A stretch of DNA of 64,000 nt, taken from assembly GCF_041925275.1 (NCBI RefSeq), contig NZ_JBHEUZ010000018.1, positions 14,858-78,857 of the forward strand, in the 5' to 3' direction. Of this stretch, positions 52,406-60,069 are shown one piece after another (the stretch's first letter is position 1; every line of letters begins with the position of its first letter). The stretch comes from Parapedobacter pyrenivorans_A. GTDB taxonomy: Bacteria; Bacteroidota; Bacteroidia; Sphingobacteriales; Sphingobacteriaceae. A program made the translations under genes and the position numbers. The notes below the pieces were generated by a model. It was not told the DNA's origin. It did no database searches and saw nothing but the letters and a program-made list of their open reading frames with translations.

Positions 52406-52579
52406 TTACCGGCGGCGCTGCCACCGTTGCAGCAGCCAGCTCACGACAAAGCTCACCAGCGCGCCGATGGCGGCCAACACCATCGTTTTCACCACATCCT
52501 GCATGCCGATAAAGCCCAGCATGCTCAGCAAGGTACCGCTACCGGTACCTATGCTAAGCTGTACATTATTCGTCTTCAT
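52406..52579 (-). CDS. small single-span membrane protein
   Basis: 57 aa: MKTNNVQLSIGTGSGTLLSM, a hydrophobic segment VVKTMVLAAIGALVSFVVSWLL and a basic tail QRWQRRR. Size and charge pattern resemble holin-like or small structural membrane proteins, but no family is claimed. It overlaps the preceding gene by 14 bp. Last of a four-gene minus-strand set. Confidence 0.6.
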   Translation of the reverse strand: MKTNNVQLSIGTGSGTLLSMLGFIGMQDVVKTMVLAAIGALVSFVVSWLLQRWQRRR

Positions 52580-52802
52580 GGTCCTCTCCTCCCTGCTTGG
52601 CCACACGTTCTAACGTTTCAAGCACACCGAGCGCCAGTGCTACGTACTTGGCCACGGCCACCACCTTGGGTGGCAGCTTCACCGGTGAGGCGATCACCAA
52701 TTGGCTGGCCACCGCCAGCGTTTCCTTTACCCGATCGTAAAACGTTGCCTTTCCCCCTTCGGAGCGGCCTACAGCTTCTATTGTTTCTTTCTTATTTCTC
52801 AT
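52566..52802 (-). CDS. small hypothetical protein
   Basis: 78 aa, charged ends and a mildly hydrophobic middle (LAVASQLVIASPVKLPPKVVAVAKYVALALGVLETLE). No recognised domain. Positioned between the DUF5675 gene (240 bp upstream, with the tandem duplication in between) and the small membrane protein that overlaps its 3' end. Confidence 0.55.
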   Translation of the reverse strand: MRNKKETIEAVGRSEGGKATFYDRVKETLAVASQLVIASPVKLPPKVVAVAKYVALALGVLETLERVAKQGGEDHEDE

Positions 52803-52916
52803 TTTTGTTACTGTTTGCTATTTGAATGCTTTCGCGCTGTGGCCATCCTTCTATGCCCCATCACAACACTATCCGCCCTCAACCATTATCCCTGCCTCCC
52901 ACCCCATATACCCCTC

Positions 52917-53091
52917 ACGTTTGCGTGCTGCCGCAAAGACGGCCTAGCGTACGCAGTATGCAGACGCCGTGCGGCAACCGGAAACCTCCAACCCTCCCAA
53001 TCCATACACCCCCCACGTTTGCGTGTTGCCGCAAAGACGGCCTAGCGTACGCAGTATGCAGACGCCGTGCGGCAACCGGAAACCTCCAACC
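52917..53091. repeat. tandem duplication, 77-bp copies with a 98-bp period, each able to form a hairpin
   Basis: Copies at 52917-52993 and 53015-53091 are identical except one base. Each holds TTGCCGCA...TGCGGCAA-type arms with inner GACGGC/GCCGTC complement around a GCGTACGC palindrome. The right copy contains the last codons of the DUF5675 gene (to its TAG), so the left copy is a duplicated gene end. This explains most of the 240-bp gap 52803-53041. Confidence 0.85.
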
Positions 53092-53497
53092 AAACTTCTT
53101 CACCTTCTTCCAATACACCCATCACCTCCCGCTCCAGCCTTTCCAACGCCACGCGGCTATAGATCCCCTTGCCCTCACCCGTAAGTTTCGTTACCGGAGC
53201 AATGCACCCCTGCAGCTCCGTTGACGCATCGTTTGCCGGGTGCATAAGGATTCCCCTGCGGCCCCGCACACCTTCCACCACCAGGCAGTTGCCAAACCGC
53301 CGCGACCGGTACCGTGCCAGCCGGTAGCGCCCTTCGGGTATGCAGCTCACGTTGCGGCGGTTGTTGCGCCATGGCAGCTCAATGGTATGGCATATCGGCT
53401 TGCCGTAGAGAAAAAGCGTACCGTTGGTTCCCTGGGGTAGGTACCCACGCTCCAATACGAGCGTGAGGCACCCCTTTTGCTGATTCCTGTTTTCCAT
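53042..53497 (-). CDS. DUF5675 family protein
   Basis: 151 aa beginning MENRNQQKGCLTLVLERGYL. Family pattern: GTLFLYGKPICHTIELPWRNN, CIPEGRYRLARYRS, and GILMHPANDASTELQGCIAP with a conserved His and Cys like an L,D-transpeptidase-type pocket. The family occurs in prophages and secretion-linked islands of Bacteroidota; activity unproven. Its 3' end lies in the tandem duplication. An in-frame start at 53560 would overlap the upstream FN3 gene. Confidence 0.8.
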   Translation of the reverse strand: MENRNQQKGCLTLVLERGYLPQGTNGTLFLYGKPICHTIELPWRNNRRNVSCIPEGRYRLARYRSRRFGNCLVVEGVRGRRGILMHPANDASTELQGCIAPVTKLTGEGKGIYSRVALERLEREVMGVLEEGEEVWLEVSGCRTASAYCVR

Positions 53498-53507
53498 AGC
53501 CGCAGAC

Positions 53508-54143
53508 CTAGCGTACCCGCATGGATACAGGATCGCTCCATTCCGTACGACCATAGCCATTCACCGCACGTACCTGCACGTGGTAGCGAACCCCCTCCTC
53601 CAGCCCGGCAATGAGGTTATCGCGCGAGGACGTGGTTAGGATGGGCTCACCCCACAGCGGTTCGTTCGTCGCCTCATCCAGTGTACCGTACCGGTATTCG
53701 TAGAAGAGCGCGCCCGGCACCTTGGGCAACGTGAACGTCAGCTGGCCCGACAGGCGCCCGTCATTTAGGCGTACGGCATAAGGCTGCTCGGGCACCCGCC
53801 CACGGCGCGGGTAGGCCGTGGCCTGGAAACCCGAGCTCAGGATGACGGCCAGGTTACCATTGGCCGTGGTGCTCACGTAAAAGGCCAGCTGCTTAAGCAG
53901 TTCTGCCAGGGCCTCGCGCGACTGGTTTTTCAATTCCGTCTCCTCCGGGCCACTGCGCTTGCGCGCGACAGCCAATTTGGCCGAAAAGTCATCCTTTGCC
54001 GCTCCCACGGCGGTCAGGTCAGGCGTGGGCGTAGCAAAATTCGCGTTGCTGTCCATCGCCGCGATCACGGTTTCCGCCTGAACCAGCAATTCATCGTCGG
54101 CCACCTGTCTGAAGCCCCCCCGAGCTTGGTGTTTAATGTTCAT
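53508..54143 (-). CDS. fibronectin type III domain protein
   Basis: 211 aa, no signal peptide. Residues 1 to about 105 are helical (AAKDDFSAKLAVARKRSGPEETELKNQSREALAELLKQ); residues about 120-211 are one FN3 domain (ALFYEYRYGT...LIAGLEEGVRYHVQVRAVNGYGRTEWSDPVSMRV). Such proteins recur beside DUF5675 in Bacteroidota. Role unknown; a surface or particle component is possible. Its stop (GTACGCTAG) resembles the end of the next gene. Confidence 0.78.
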   Translation of the reverse strand: MNIKHQARGGFRQVADDELLVQAETVIAAMDSNANFATPTPDLTAVGAAKDDFSAKLAVARKRSGPEETELKNQSREALAELLKQLAFYVSTTANGNLAVILSSGFQATAYPRRGRVPEQPYAVRLNDGRLSGQLTFTLPKVPGALFYEYRYGTLDEATNEPLWGEPILTTSSRDNLIAGLEEGVRYHVQVRAVNGYGRTEWSDPVSMRVR

Positions 54144-54814
54144 GTTTTTGAATGATAAAATGTGAAAAGCCTACCGGGACCCTCCCGGGGCTATACAAAC
54201 AAATTACCATGGCGGGGTAGGCGAAGGCAAATTTTGGCGCAAAGTGGCGCAAATTGGCGCAATAATGCGCCAGCGCTGCGCCACACCGTGCTGCGCACCA
54301 GAGAAATACCGCATCAGAAATACACGTACCCGTAGCGGAAACACACACACCGGTAGCGGAAGCGCACGGCCCAGCACGGGGGTAGCACGCTCCCGCCGGA
54401 CAGCCGGGGGGCAAGGTAACGGGCGGTGGCCCACCACCCCGAGTGCGCCCTCTTCCCATAGCGGCACCACACGGCGGGCCCCGGGTCCATCACGCACCCG
54501 TACCTCGGCACCACGTACCGGCACCGGTCCATCGTGCACCCCTGCCGTGGCACCGCACACCCACAGCGGTACCGTACGCCCCCGGGCGGGCATACCCTCT
54601 CCCCGCAGCTCGGCATATCAAACCGGAACCCGTTTGCGACGGACCCGCACCGGTATGCCCCATACAGCCACCCGTGCAGCACGCCGCGCCACGGGCGCAC
54701 CGTAGCGAGGTACCCCGGCATGGCGCACCCGCCTCTCACTGAGCATTTCCGGTTGCTCAGCGTGCGTTTCCGCTACGGGAACGACAACACCGGCAAGCCC
54801 CCCAAACCGGAGGT
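54144..54814. other. GC-rich, low-complexity non-coding region upstream of the FN3 gene
   Basis: 671 bp without a believable gene. The 5' side (54235-54283) carries the GGCGCA array described separately. From about 54300 to 54700 one strand is CACC/CCGCAC-rich with recurring short units such as GGTAGCGGAA, GGCACC, GTACC and CACGCAC; open frames in it are long only because of base bias and translate into low-complexity R/T/P/G-rich sequence. Could be a structured RNA or decayed repeat. Confidence 0.5.
54235..54283. repeat. iteron-like array of TGGCGCAA units
   Basis: TGGCGC starts at 54235, 54245 and 54255, an exact 10-bp period, within TTGGCGCAAAG / GTGGCGCAAAT / TTGGCGCAATA. Two inverted copies, TGCGCCA, start at 54266 and 54277. 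The array lies about 95-140 bp upstream of the FN3 gene start on its promoter side. Confidence 0.65.
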
Positions 54815-55183
54815 TCACAGCCTACCGCGGCGCTTCCCTTCGGCAATGGCCTCTTCCAGGTCTTCCGCATAGTAGAAGTCGTGGCCCAGGCCACGGGGTT
54901 TGAGCAAGCCGCTCGCCTTGTGGCGATCGTAGGTACGCACACTGATGTTGAGTAGCGCTATCACTTCCTGCTTGTATATTTTCCGGGCGGTCATTACGGG
55001 GTGCGTAGCCAGCGGCTCCGTATTGGCAACCACTTCCGCCACCCGGTCCAGTAGCAGGGGCAACAGGTTGTCTTTCCGCTGGCACCCTTCAACGAGTACC
55101 TGCAGGTTAACGCCCAGTTGGGTGAGTAGCCCGCTTATTTTCTGAAGTTCGGATACGATGATCGGTATGTTCATGTTTTCCAT
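54815..55183 (-). CDS. helix-turn-helix (MerR/excisionase-like) domain protein
   Basis: 122 aa. The N-terminal half is helical (IVSELQKISGLLTQLGVNLQVLV). The C-terminal half is a MerR-type helix-turn-helix: MTARKIYKQEVIALLNISVRTYDRHKASGLLKPRGLGHDFYYAEDLEEAI. Proteins of this size act as excisionases or phage/element repressors. It heads the minus-strand accessory set and may act on the repeats downstream; that is inference. ATG 55183; an ATG two codons later is possible. Confidence 0.75.
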   Translation of the reverse strand: MENMNIPIIVSELQKISGLLTQLGVNLQVLVEGCQRKDNLLPLLLDRVAEVVANTEPLATHPVMTARKIYKQEVIALLNISVRTYDRHKASGLLKPRGLGHDFYYAEDLEEAIAEGKRRGRL

Positions 55184-55346
55184 GGCTCAATAGATTAGCC
55201 ATCGCCATGAGGAAAGCACGGCAAGGAATAAACGGCATGCCTATCCATCCGATGCAAACGTACAGCCCGTTGCAATTGGTTTGTGGCATCCTTACCCATC
55301 GATGGGATGGGAGGTGAATAATGATTAATGCAGGCGAAAGTACAAA

Positions 55347-56405
55347 CTATTGCTCAAAACATATGTGGATGGTAAAGCGCCCGTCGGCCTGTGCGGTTTG
55401 CACCTCGCTTTTACCAGGATAGCGAAGGTTCAATTGTTTGCGGATGTTGGCGATGGCGATACCCAGCCCTTCGGGTACCCCGCCCAATGGGGCCTTCACG
55501 TAATTGCACGCCGTTATTTCCGTTCGCTTCCCTACACTTCGTATCGTTAGCTGCGCCGGCCGGTCCGGATCGGTCAAAACACCGTGCTTGGCCATGTTTT
55601 CCAGCAGCAAGATCAACAACATCGGGATGATGGTCAGCTGGTCCGCCGCTTCCGGCACCTGTATTTCCAATGCCAGCTCGGCATCAAACCGCAGCTCATA
55701 CAGCTCCTTCGACAAGGCTAGCTGTTCGAGTTCGTCTACCAGGGGTATCTCGGGCCACTTGCATTTCCTCACATAGTAGTTGGCGAGCTTGCCAATCAAC
55801 GTCATTGCCCGCCTGGCCTTCTCGGGTTCCTTTTTTATCAACCCACGGGCCACGCTCAGCGAGTTGAAGAGCAGGTGCGGTGGCAGGTCCTGCTGCACCC
55901 AGCTCTGCTGTAGGGTATTCCATTTCTTCTCTAAGCGGCGAAGTTTCACCTCGGTGGTGCGCCGGGCAACGTACTGGCCCGTTCCCCACTTTTTTGCAAA
56001 CGTGGCAAAGCCGGCCGCAATGCCCGCCACCAGCAAGGAAGTTACCTCCATGAAGTTTTCGATGCCTGGCTGCTGCCGCACTTCATCATTGAAACCGAAA
56101 GACAGCGAGCCCAGCCACCAACTTATCCCTACGAGCAACACCAGCAACGAGACCAGCAAACCGACTGCCCACCGGAACATTGCCGCATTCAGCAGCACCT
56201 GCTTGTTCACCAGTTTAGGTCCCAGCTTAAAGAAGATATAACAAAAAGCCAGCGCCATCAGTACAAACAGGATAAGCCAATCGCCCCATCCGCTAAACAC
56301 GGGTGCCGCCGTTACGGTTACATACCTCCAAGATAGGCCAGCGGATAGGAGTACCAGCCACCCATAGCCTGCCCACGGCTGCCGTTTGTTGCTGGGGTCA
56401 TTCAC
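55347..56405 (-). CDS. LytS/YehU-type sensor histidine kinase
   Basis: 352 aa. Four N-terminal membrane segments, a linker, then the His_kinase domain: PPHLLFNSLSVARGLIKKEPEKARRAMTL with the phospho-acceptor His, and an ATPase part with LTIIPMLLILLLENMAKHG (N-box) and GIAIANIRKQLNLRY (G-box). The ATG overlaps the response regulator gene by 8 bp. It would signal to the LytTR regulator next to it. No extracytoplasmic sensor domain is evident. Confidence 0.92.
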   Translation of the reverse strand: MNDPSNKRQPWAGYGWLVLLSAGLSWRYVTVTAAPVFSGWGDWLILFVLMALAFCYIFFKLGPKLVNKQVLLNAAMFRWAVGLLVSLLVLLVGISWWLGSLSFGFNDEVRQQPGIENFMEVTSLLVAGIAAGFATFAKKWGTGQYVARRTTEVKLRRLEKKWNTLQQSWVQQDLPPHLLFNSLSVARGLIKKEPEKARRAMTLIGKLANYYVRKCKWPEIPLVDELEQLALSKELYELRFDAELALEIQVPEAADQLTIIPMLLILLLENMAKHGVLTDPDRPAQLTIRSVGKRTEITACNYVKAPLGGVPEGLGIAIANIRKQLNLRYPGKSEVQTAQADGRFTIHICFEQ

Positions 56406-57171
56406 TTTCCCTATCTATGGTAGTATCCTTTCCCAGCCAGTCTTTCTTATCGCGCCCTCCCCAAACCGCACGCATGTAGTGCTCAAACGCTTCTTTACCA
56501 AGCTGCGTCACCTTCAATGCCTTTTCACCCACATATACCACAGGCTTGTTGATATGGGTTATCGCGCTGTAGGCAACCAAGTGCTTTGCGCTCAAGCGCA
56601 TAAACCTCTTCGTCCGTACCAGCTTCGCCGCCAGGCTGGTTAGCGATATATCGGTTATCCATTCCGTTTCGGCCGTAAAGATAGAGACGTAGCCTTGGCT
56701 TGCTTCCGCATACAAGATCGCATCAACCGGTATCGGGCGTATATCATTGTGCGGGGTGCTATAAATCATCAGATTGCCGCCTATAATCTCCATCGGCCGG
56801 CCGGGATGCCGCTTATGGAATTTCGCCACCAGGGGCATCAGGTCGTCTATAAGGACCGGTTTGTAAACGCAACCTTCGGGATAAGCACGAAAGGCATCTT
56901 CCGAATACTCGGGGTGCCCAGTCATGAACACCACAAAGCTGTCAGCAAAGAGGGAGGTTACGTGGAGTCCACTCAGCCCATTCAGGTGGATATCGCAGAG
57001 CACGAAATCCGGCGGCCCCAGCTCGCCGGCCGCCTGCAGCGCTGCGGGCAAACCGCCAAACATGCCCACTACCTCAAAAAGGCCGGATGATGTGAGCTCC
57101 TCCACCACATCGGCCAGCACGGGCGGTTCATCGTCTATTACAAACGCTTCAATCTTAGCAGAAGGTGTCAT
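56398..57171 (-). CDS. LytTR-family response regulator
   Basis: 257 aa. Receiver domain: acidic pair in VIDDEPPVL, phospho-acceptor Asp in FVLCDIHLNGLSG, Thr in FMTGHPEYSEDAF and Lys in CVYKPVLIDDL. The C-terminal LytTR DNA-binding domain (about 140-240) has ILYAEASQGYVSIFT, MRLSAKHLVAYSAITHI and VYVGEKALKVTQLGKEAFE. First gene of the two-component operon, divergent from the small-peptide/HTTM operon. Its likely target repeats are at 57235-57265. Confidence 0.93.
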   Translation of the reverse strand: MTPSAKIEAFVIDDEPPVLADVVEELTSSGLFEVVGMFGGLPAALQAAGELGPPDFVLCDIHLNGLSGLHVTSLFADSFVVFMTGHPEYSEDAFRAYPEGCVYKPVLIDDLMPLVAKFHKRHPGRPMEIIGGNLMIYSTPHNDIRPIPVDAILYAEASQGYVSIFTAETEWITDISLTSLAAKLVRTKRFMRLSAKHLVAYSAITHINKPVVYVGEKALKVTQLGKEAFEHYMRAVWGGRDKKDWLGKDTTIDRESE

Positions 57172-57234
57172 CTCAACACGAATTTAGGTCCGCCGAAACG
57201 GATCGGTTAGAAAAAGTATCCTTCAAAACTAACA

Positions 57235-57265
57235 ATCTATCGGACCAAAACCAACATGTATCGGA
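57235..57265. promoter_or_regulatory. candidate LytTR binding site: two direct repeats spaced 21 bp
   Basis: ATCTATCGGA at 57235-57244 and ATGTATCGGA at 57256-57265 agree at 9 of 10 positions and are offset by exactly 21 bp (two helical turns), the arrangement LytTR dimers recognise. Further ATCGG pieces occur at 57202 and 57272. The site is in the divergent gap between the regulator gene and the 81-aa peptide gene. A -7-like CACTTTTG at 57295-57302 fits rightward transcription. Confidence 0.6.
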
Positions 57266-57331
57266 TAATAAATCGGTTCAGCACCCGGATTACACACTTT
57301 TGGAAAAGTTATTCACCCAATAAAACACATT

Positions 57332-57577
57332 ATGAAACCATTCACCCGTACCCTCACAATTGCCAGCGCACTGGCCGTTTTCGTCGCTGGCCAACTCCTT
57401 TATGCACCTGCCGACGGGCCTTCCCGGCAAGCGTTTTTCCGCGTGGCTCCGGAAAATCCAGCCGATCTAAAAGGCATGGACTGCGTGTCTAAAAAGCTGA
57501 TTCTGCCAAAGAAGCCGAAAGAGCCGGAAAAACCGGTCCAATCGCTTCAAAACGCTTTGGCACGTTACGGCGAATAA
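57332..57577 (+). CDS. small exported peptide of the HTTM operon
   Basis: 81 aa. Residues 1 to about 25 form a signal or anchor (MKPFTRTLTIASALAVFVAG). The rest is short, has a single Cys (KGMDCVSKK) and a Lys/Pro-rich stretch (LILPKKPKEPEKPVQ). No family recognised. It is 2 bp before the 191-aa gene, so translation is coupled. It may be a precursor peptide acted on by the HTTM protein; no direct proof in sequence. Confidence 0.65.
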   Translation: MKPFTRTLTIASALAVFVAGQLLYAPADGPSRQAFFRVAPENPADLKGMDCVSKKLILPKKPKEPEKPVQSLQNALARYGE

Positions 57578-57579
57578 CG

Positions 57580-58155
57580 ATGGCGGGTACCGAGCGACCG
57601 ATGGCTATCGTGCTGATGGGGGCCTACCTCACGCAGCTCCTGTTGTTCAGCACCTATTCGTGCTGGCACAACCAGCGGGAGTATGCGCACGCCTCCTGGC
57701 CGCCCGTGCCGCAGCCATTGCGCCGTTTTGCCGAAAGCGACATCATCCGCACCATGGGCCATACCTGCGGCTATGCTGGCGGGTATGGCTTTTACGCGCC
57801 GCGCGTGGGCAGCCATTTCCTCACGGAGTTCCGGCTGCGCACCGCGGATGGTGCGCACACAGTGCACCATTACCCCTTGCTCACCACCTTAGAAGGGCGT
57901 ATCCGCTACCGGGCCTTTACCGATCTTTTCAGCAACCTGCTCCCCACAAACCAGCCCACGTCCGCCAGCGTAGCGCTACACCGGCGCATTTCCCGCGCCG
58001 TGGCCCGCTCACTCTGCGAACGCATAGCCGAGCGCGCGGCGGTAGCACACGTAGCATGCCACATCGGCGTTTGGTACCCTGCACCATTGCGGGGCAGTGG
58101 GGCCGAGCAGCCCCCCTACTACCTCCAACTTTTCAAAACCCACTCCCGGCCATGA
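57580..58155 (+). CDS. membrane-anchored protein of unknown function, partner of the HTTM protein
   Basis: 191 aa with one N-terminal membrane helix (MAIVLMGAYLTQLLLFSTY) and an outward-facing domain containing GHTCGYAGGYGFYAPRVGSHFLTEFRL and EGRIRYRAFTDLFSNL. Proteins with a YGFYAP/W-x-F-x-P motif often accompany HTTM proteins. Four cysteines (about 29, 63, 156, 170). In Sdp-type systems a single-span partner (SdpA) stands in the same place before the HTTM protein SdpB; resemblance is positional only. Its stop overlaps the HTTM start (ATGA). Confidence 0.65.
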   Translation: MAGTERPMAIVLMGAYLTQLLLFSTYSCWHNQREYAHASWPPVPQPLRRFAESDIIRTMGHTCGYAGGYGFYAPRVGSHFLTEFRLRTADGAHTVHHYPLLTTLEGRIRYRAFTDLFSNLLPTNQPTSASVALHRRISRAVARSLCERIAERAAVAHVACHIGVWYPAPLRGSGAEQPPYYLQLFKTHSRP

Positions 58156-59042
58156 ACCGATTTCTATTTGAAACGCCTTTGCACCCCAGCGCCATCCGGT
58201 TGCTGCACCGGGGCACCGGCACCCTGCTCGCGGTGCAGTTCCTCCTGCTCCTGCCCGATATGGCCCTGCTTTACGGTGCCGATGGCATAATCGATCCGGA
58301 ATTACTGCCCGCGCGGTCGCTCCTGCTCTCTACGTCCGTTCCGCTCTCGGTGATCGCCAGCGGCTATATCCTTTTAAGTGTGCTACTCGCGTTGGGTAGG
58401 CTGCCCTGGGCCGGTGTGCTGGTGCTGCTGGTACTCCATGGTGCGTGGCACACCCGCGGATCGGCCTTCAGCTATGGCGTGGATTACGTCAGTGCCTCTG
58501 CCCTATTCTACTGCCTATGTACGCCCCGTGCCCGCCCCGCGTGGCATACGCCCGCCCTACGCCTGCTGCAGCTGCATATGTGCATCATCTATTTTTTCGG
58601 CGGCCTGGCCAAGTCATTGGGCGCCACCTGGTGGAACGGCGAAGCCCTTTGGAAAGCCCTGGGCCAGCCCTACCATTTGGAGCAGGCACCGGCGGTGGTA
58701 GCATCGCTGGCCTCCTATCCGTGGCTATGGGCTGTTGGCGGCGGTGCCGTTGTGATGCTGGAGCTCTGCTACCCCCTGTTCATTTGGTTCGGCCGCACAC
58801 GGCCCTACTGGCTTTGGGCCATCGTGGGCATGCACGTGGGCATTGCCCTATTCATCGGGTTATTCCAGTTTGCCGCCATCATGATCCTGCTCAACCTGGT
58901 TGCCTTCCATTTCCCATATCGCGCCGATACGGAACAGCCCGTTCATCCATCCCATAAACACCCCTCGCCACCGTGGTGGGCCTTCAGGAAGCGATTGCCT
59001 ACCCCGGCACGCGATACAACGAAAGGAGGTACCGATTATTGA
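58152..59042 (+). CDS. HTTM domain (SdpB/vitamin K-dependent carboxylase-fold) membrane protein
   Basis: 296 aa with about seven to eight membrane segments. HTTM pattern: PSAIRLLHRGTGTLLAVQFL, FSYGVDYVSASALFYCL, LHMCIIYFFGGLAKSLGATWWNGEALWKALGQP and LELCYPLFIWFGRTRPYWLW. The YxxxGxxK(S/N)xxxxWxxGxAxW run is the family signature. Known relatives are gamma-glutamyl carboxylase and SdpB, which matures a peptide toxin. The context of an exported peptide gene and a membrane partner agrees with peptide processing. Its stop overlaps the next gene. Confidence 0.85.
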   Translation: MNRFLFETPLHPSAIRLLHRGTGTLLAVQFLLLLPDMALLYGADGIIDPELLPARSLLLSTSVPLSVIASGYILLSVLLALGRLPWAGVLVLLVLHGAWHTRGSAFSYGVDYVSASALFYCLCTPRARPAWHTPALRLLQLHMCIIYFFGGLAKSLGATWWNGEALWKALGQPYHLEQAPAVVASLASYPWLWAVGGGAVVMLELCYPLFIWFGRTRPYWLWAIVGMHVGIALFIGLFQFAAIMILLNLVAFHFPYRADTEQPVHPSHKHPSPPWWAFRKRLPTPARDTTKGGTDY

Positions 59043-60046
59043 AAACACCCTTTATCCCCCATTTCAAACACGCCACCATCCCGCTCACGCAGGTAAGCAG
59101 CCAACCCTTCGAGCCGTTATACCCCATGCCGTTCGTTACGGCCGATTGCACCGAATATTGGGTGGGTGGGTCTTGCCAGTTCATTTACCGCTGGCACGAT
59201 GGGTTCGATGTATTTGTAGCCACGCTGGAAGCCCGGATCGTCGATACAGACGGTAAGGTGGCAGTGGGTTTACCCGTGGAGAGTTTACTGAACGACCTGC
59301 ACCTGGTGTATCAATTGGCGGGCGAATCCCGGTTACCGGGATTGACACTGCCTGAGCAACACCACACCCAAGTGTATGCCGTCCCCGCCGAAGGCACGTT
59401 GCGCTTGCAGGCAGCCCCCACCAACCATCGGTATGCCCTATGCGCCGCAGTGCCCAAGGGCAAGTGGGTTTCACGTAATCCCGGCAATACCGCCAACCCC
59501 TTGGCCAAGCTGATCGGAAGTCTCCAAAAGCAACAGACAGAGCATCAACTGCTAGCCCCTACCCCCATCTCGAACAACGTACGGCGATGGATATACATAC
59601 TGCTAACCATCCCCAAGCACGTTGGGATGAGCATGGATAATGCACTAAACCAACCCGTAGCAAATTTGGTCGATATACATCTAACGGAGTTTACGCAGCA
59701 GAAACGGGCGGATGACGACCGTGCACTGGTCGACAATGCACGGTCGCTCGTCGTGGAATTACTCACGCGTTTAAACGACGGCAACCTGCCCACCGTAGCG
59801 CTTATTGCCCAGGGATTGCGTAAGACGCCGCAACAACTCCGATCTTTGCACTATCGTCTCCATCGGCAGAAATTTCAGCATTATATTGTCCAAGCCCGTA
59901 TTGAAGAAGCCAAAAACCGACTTCGCCAGCGTATATCCATCGCGGCAATCGCCTTCGGGCTGGGCTGGACGGATGAATCACACTTCGTTAATCAATTCAA
60001 AAAGCACACCGGGCAAACGCCGACTGAATTTGTCAAAAACGCTTAA
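59039..60046 (+). CDS. AraC family transcriptional regulator
   Basis: About 335 aa. The N-terminal 220 residues resemble the effector domain of Bacteroidota AraC proteins (PFVTADCTEYWVGGSCQFIYRW). The C-terminal domain has TVALIAQGLRKTPQQLRSLHYRLH, RIEEAKNRLRQ and SIAAIAFGLGWTDESHFVNQFKKHTGQTPTEF. The start is uncertain: a TTG at 59039 overlaps the HTTM stop (TTGA), while GTG 58973 would overlap HTTM by 70 bp. Position suggests a second regulator of the HTTM operon. Confidence 0.8.
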   Translation: MKTPFIPHFKHATIPLTQVSSQPFEPLYPMPFVTADCTEYWVGGSCQFIYRWHDGFDVFVATLEARIVDTDGKVAVGLPVESLLNDLHLVYQLAGESRLPGLTLPEQHHTQVYAVPAEGTLRLQAAPTNHRYALCAAVPKGKWVSRNPGNTANPLAKLIGSLQKQQTEHQLLAPTPISNNVRRWIYILLTIPKHVGMSMDNALNQPVANLVDIHLTEFTQQKRADDDRALVDNARSLVVELLTRLNDGNLPTVALIAQGLRKTPQQLRSLHYRLHRQKFQHYIVQARIEEAKNRLRQRISIAAIAFGLGWTDESHFVNQFKKHTGQTPTEFVKNA

Positions 60047-60069
60047 CTTAGATGTATCATCAGACCAAA

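Noticed and set aside
52917..53091. The direct repeats as a CRISPR array
   Set aside because: Only two 77-bp copies, one spacer-sized gap of 21 bp, overlap with a coding end and no cas genes.
54244..54739. Open frames of 141-153 codons in the GC-rich gap
   Set aside because: The translations are low-complexity R/T/P/G/A sequence in several frames at once, as expected of biased repetitive DNA, with no start-site or domain support.
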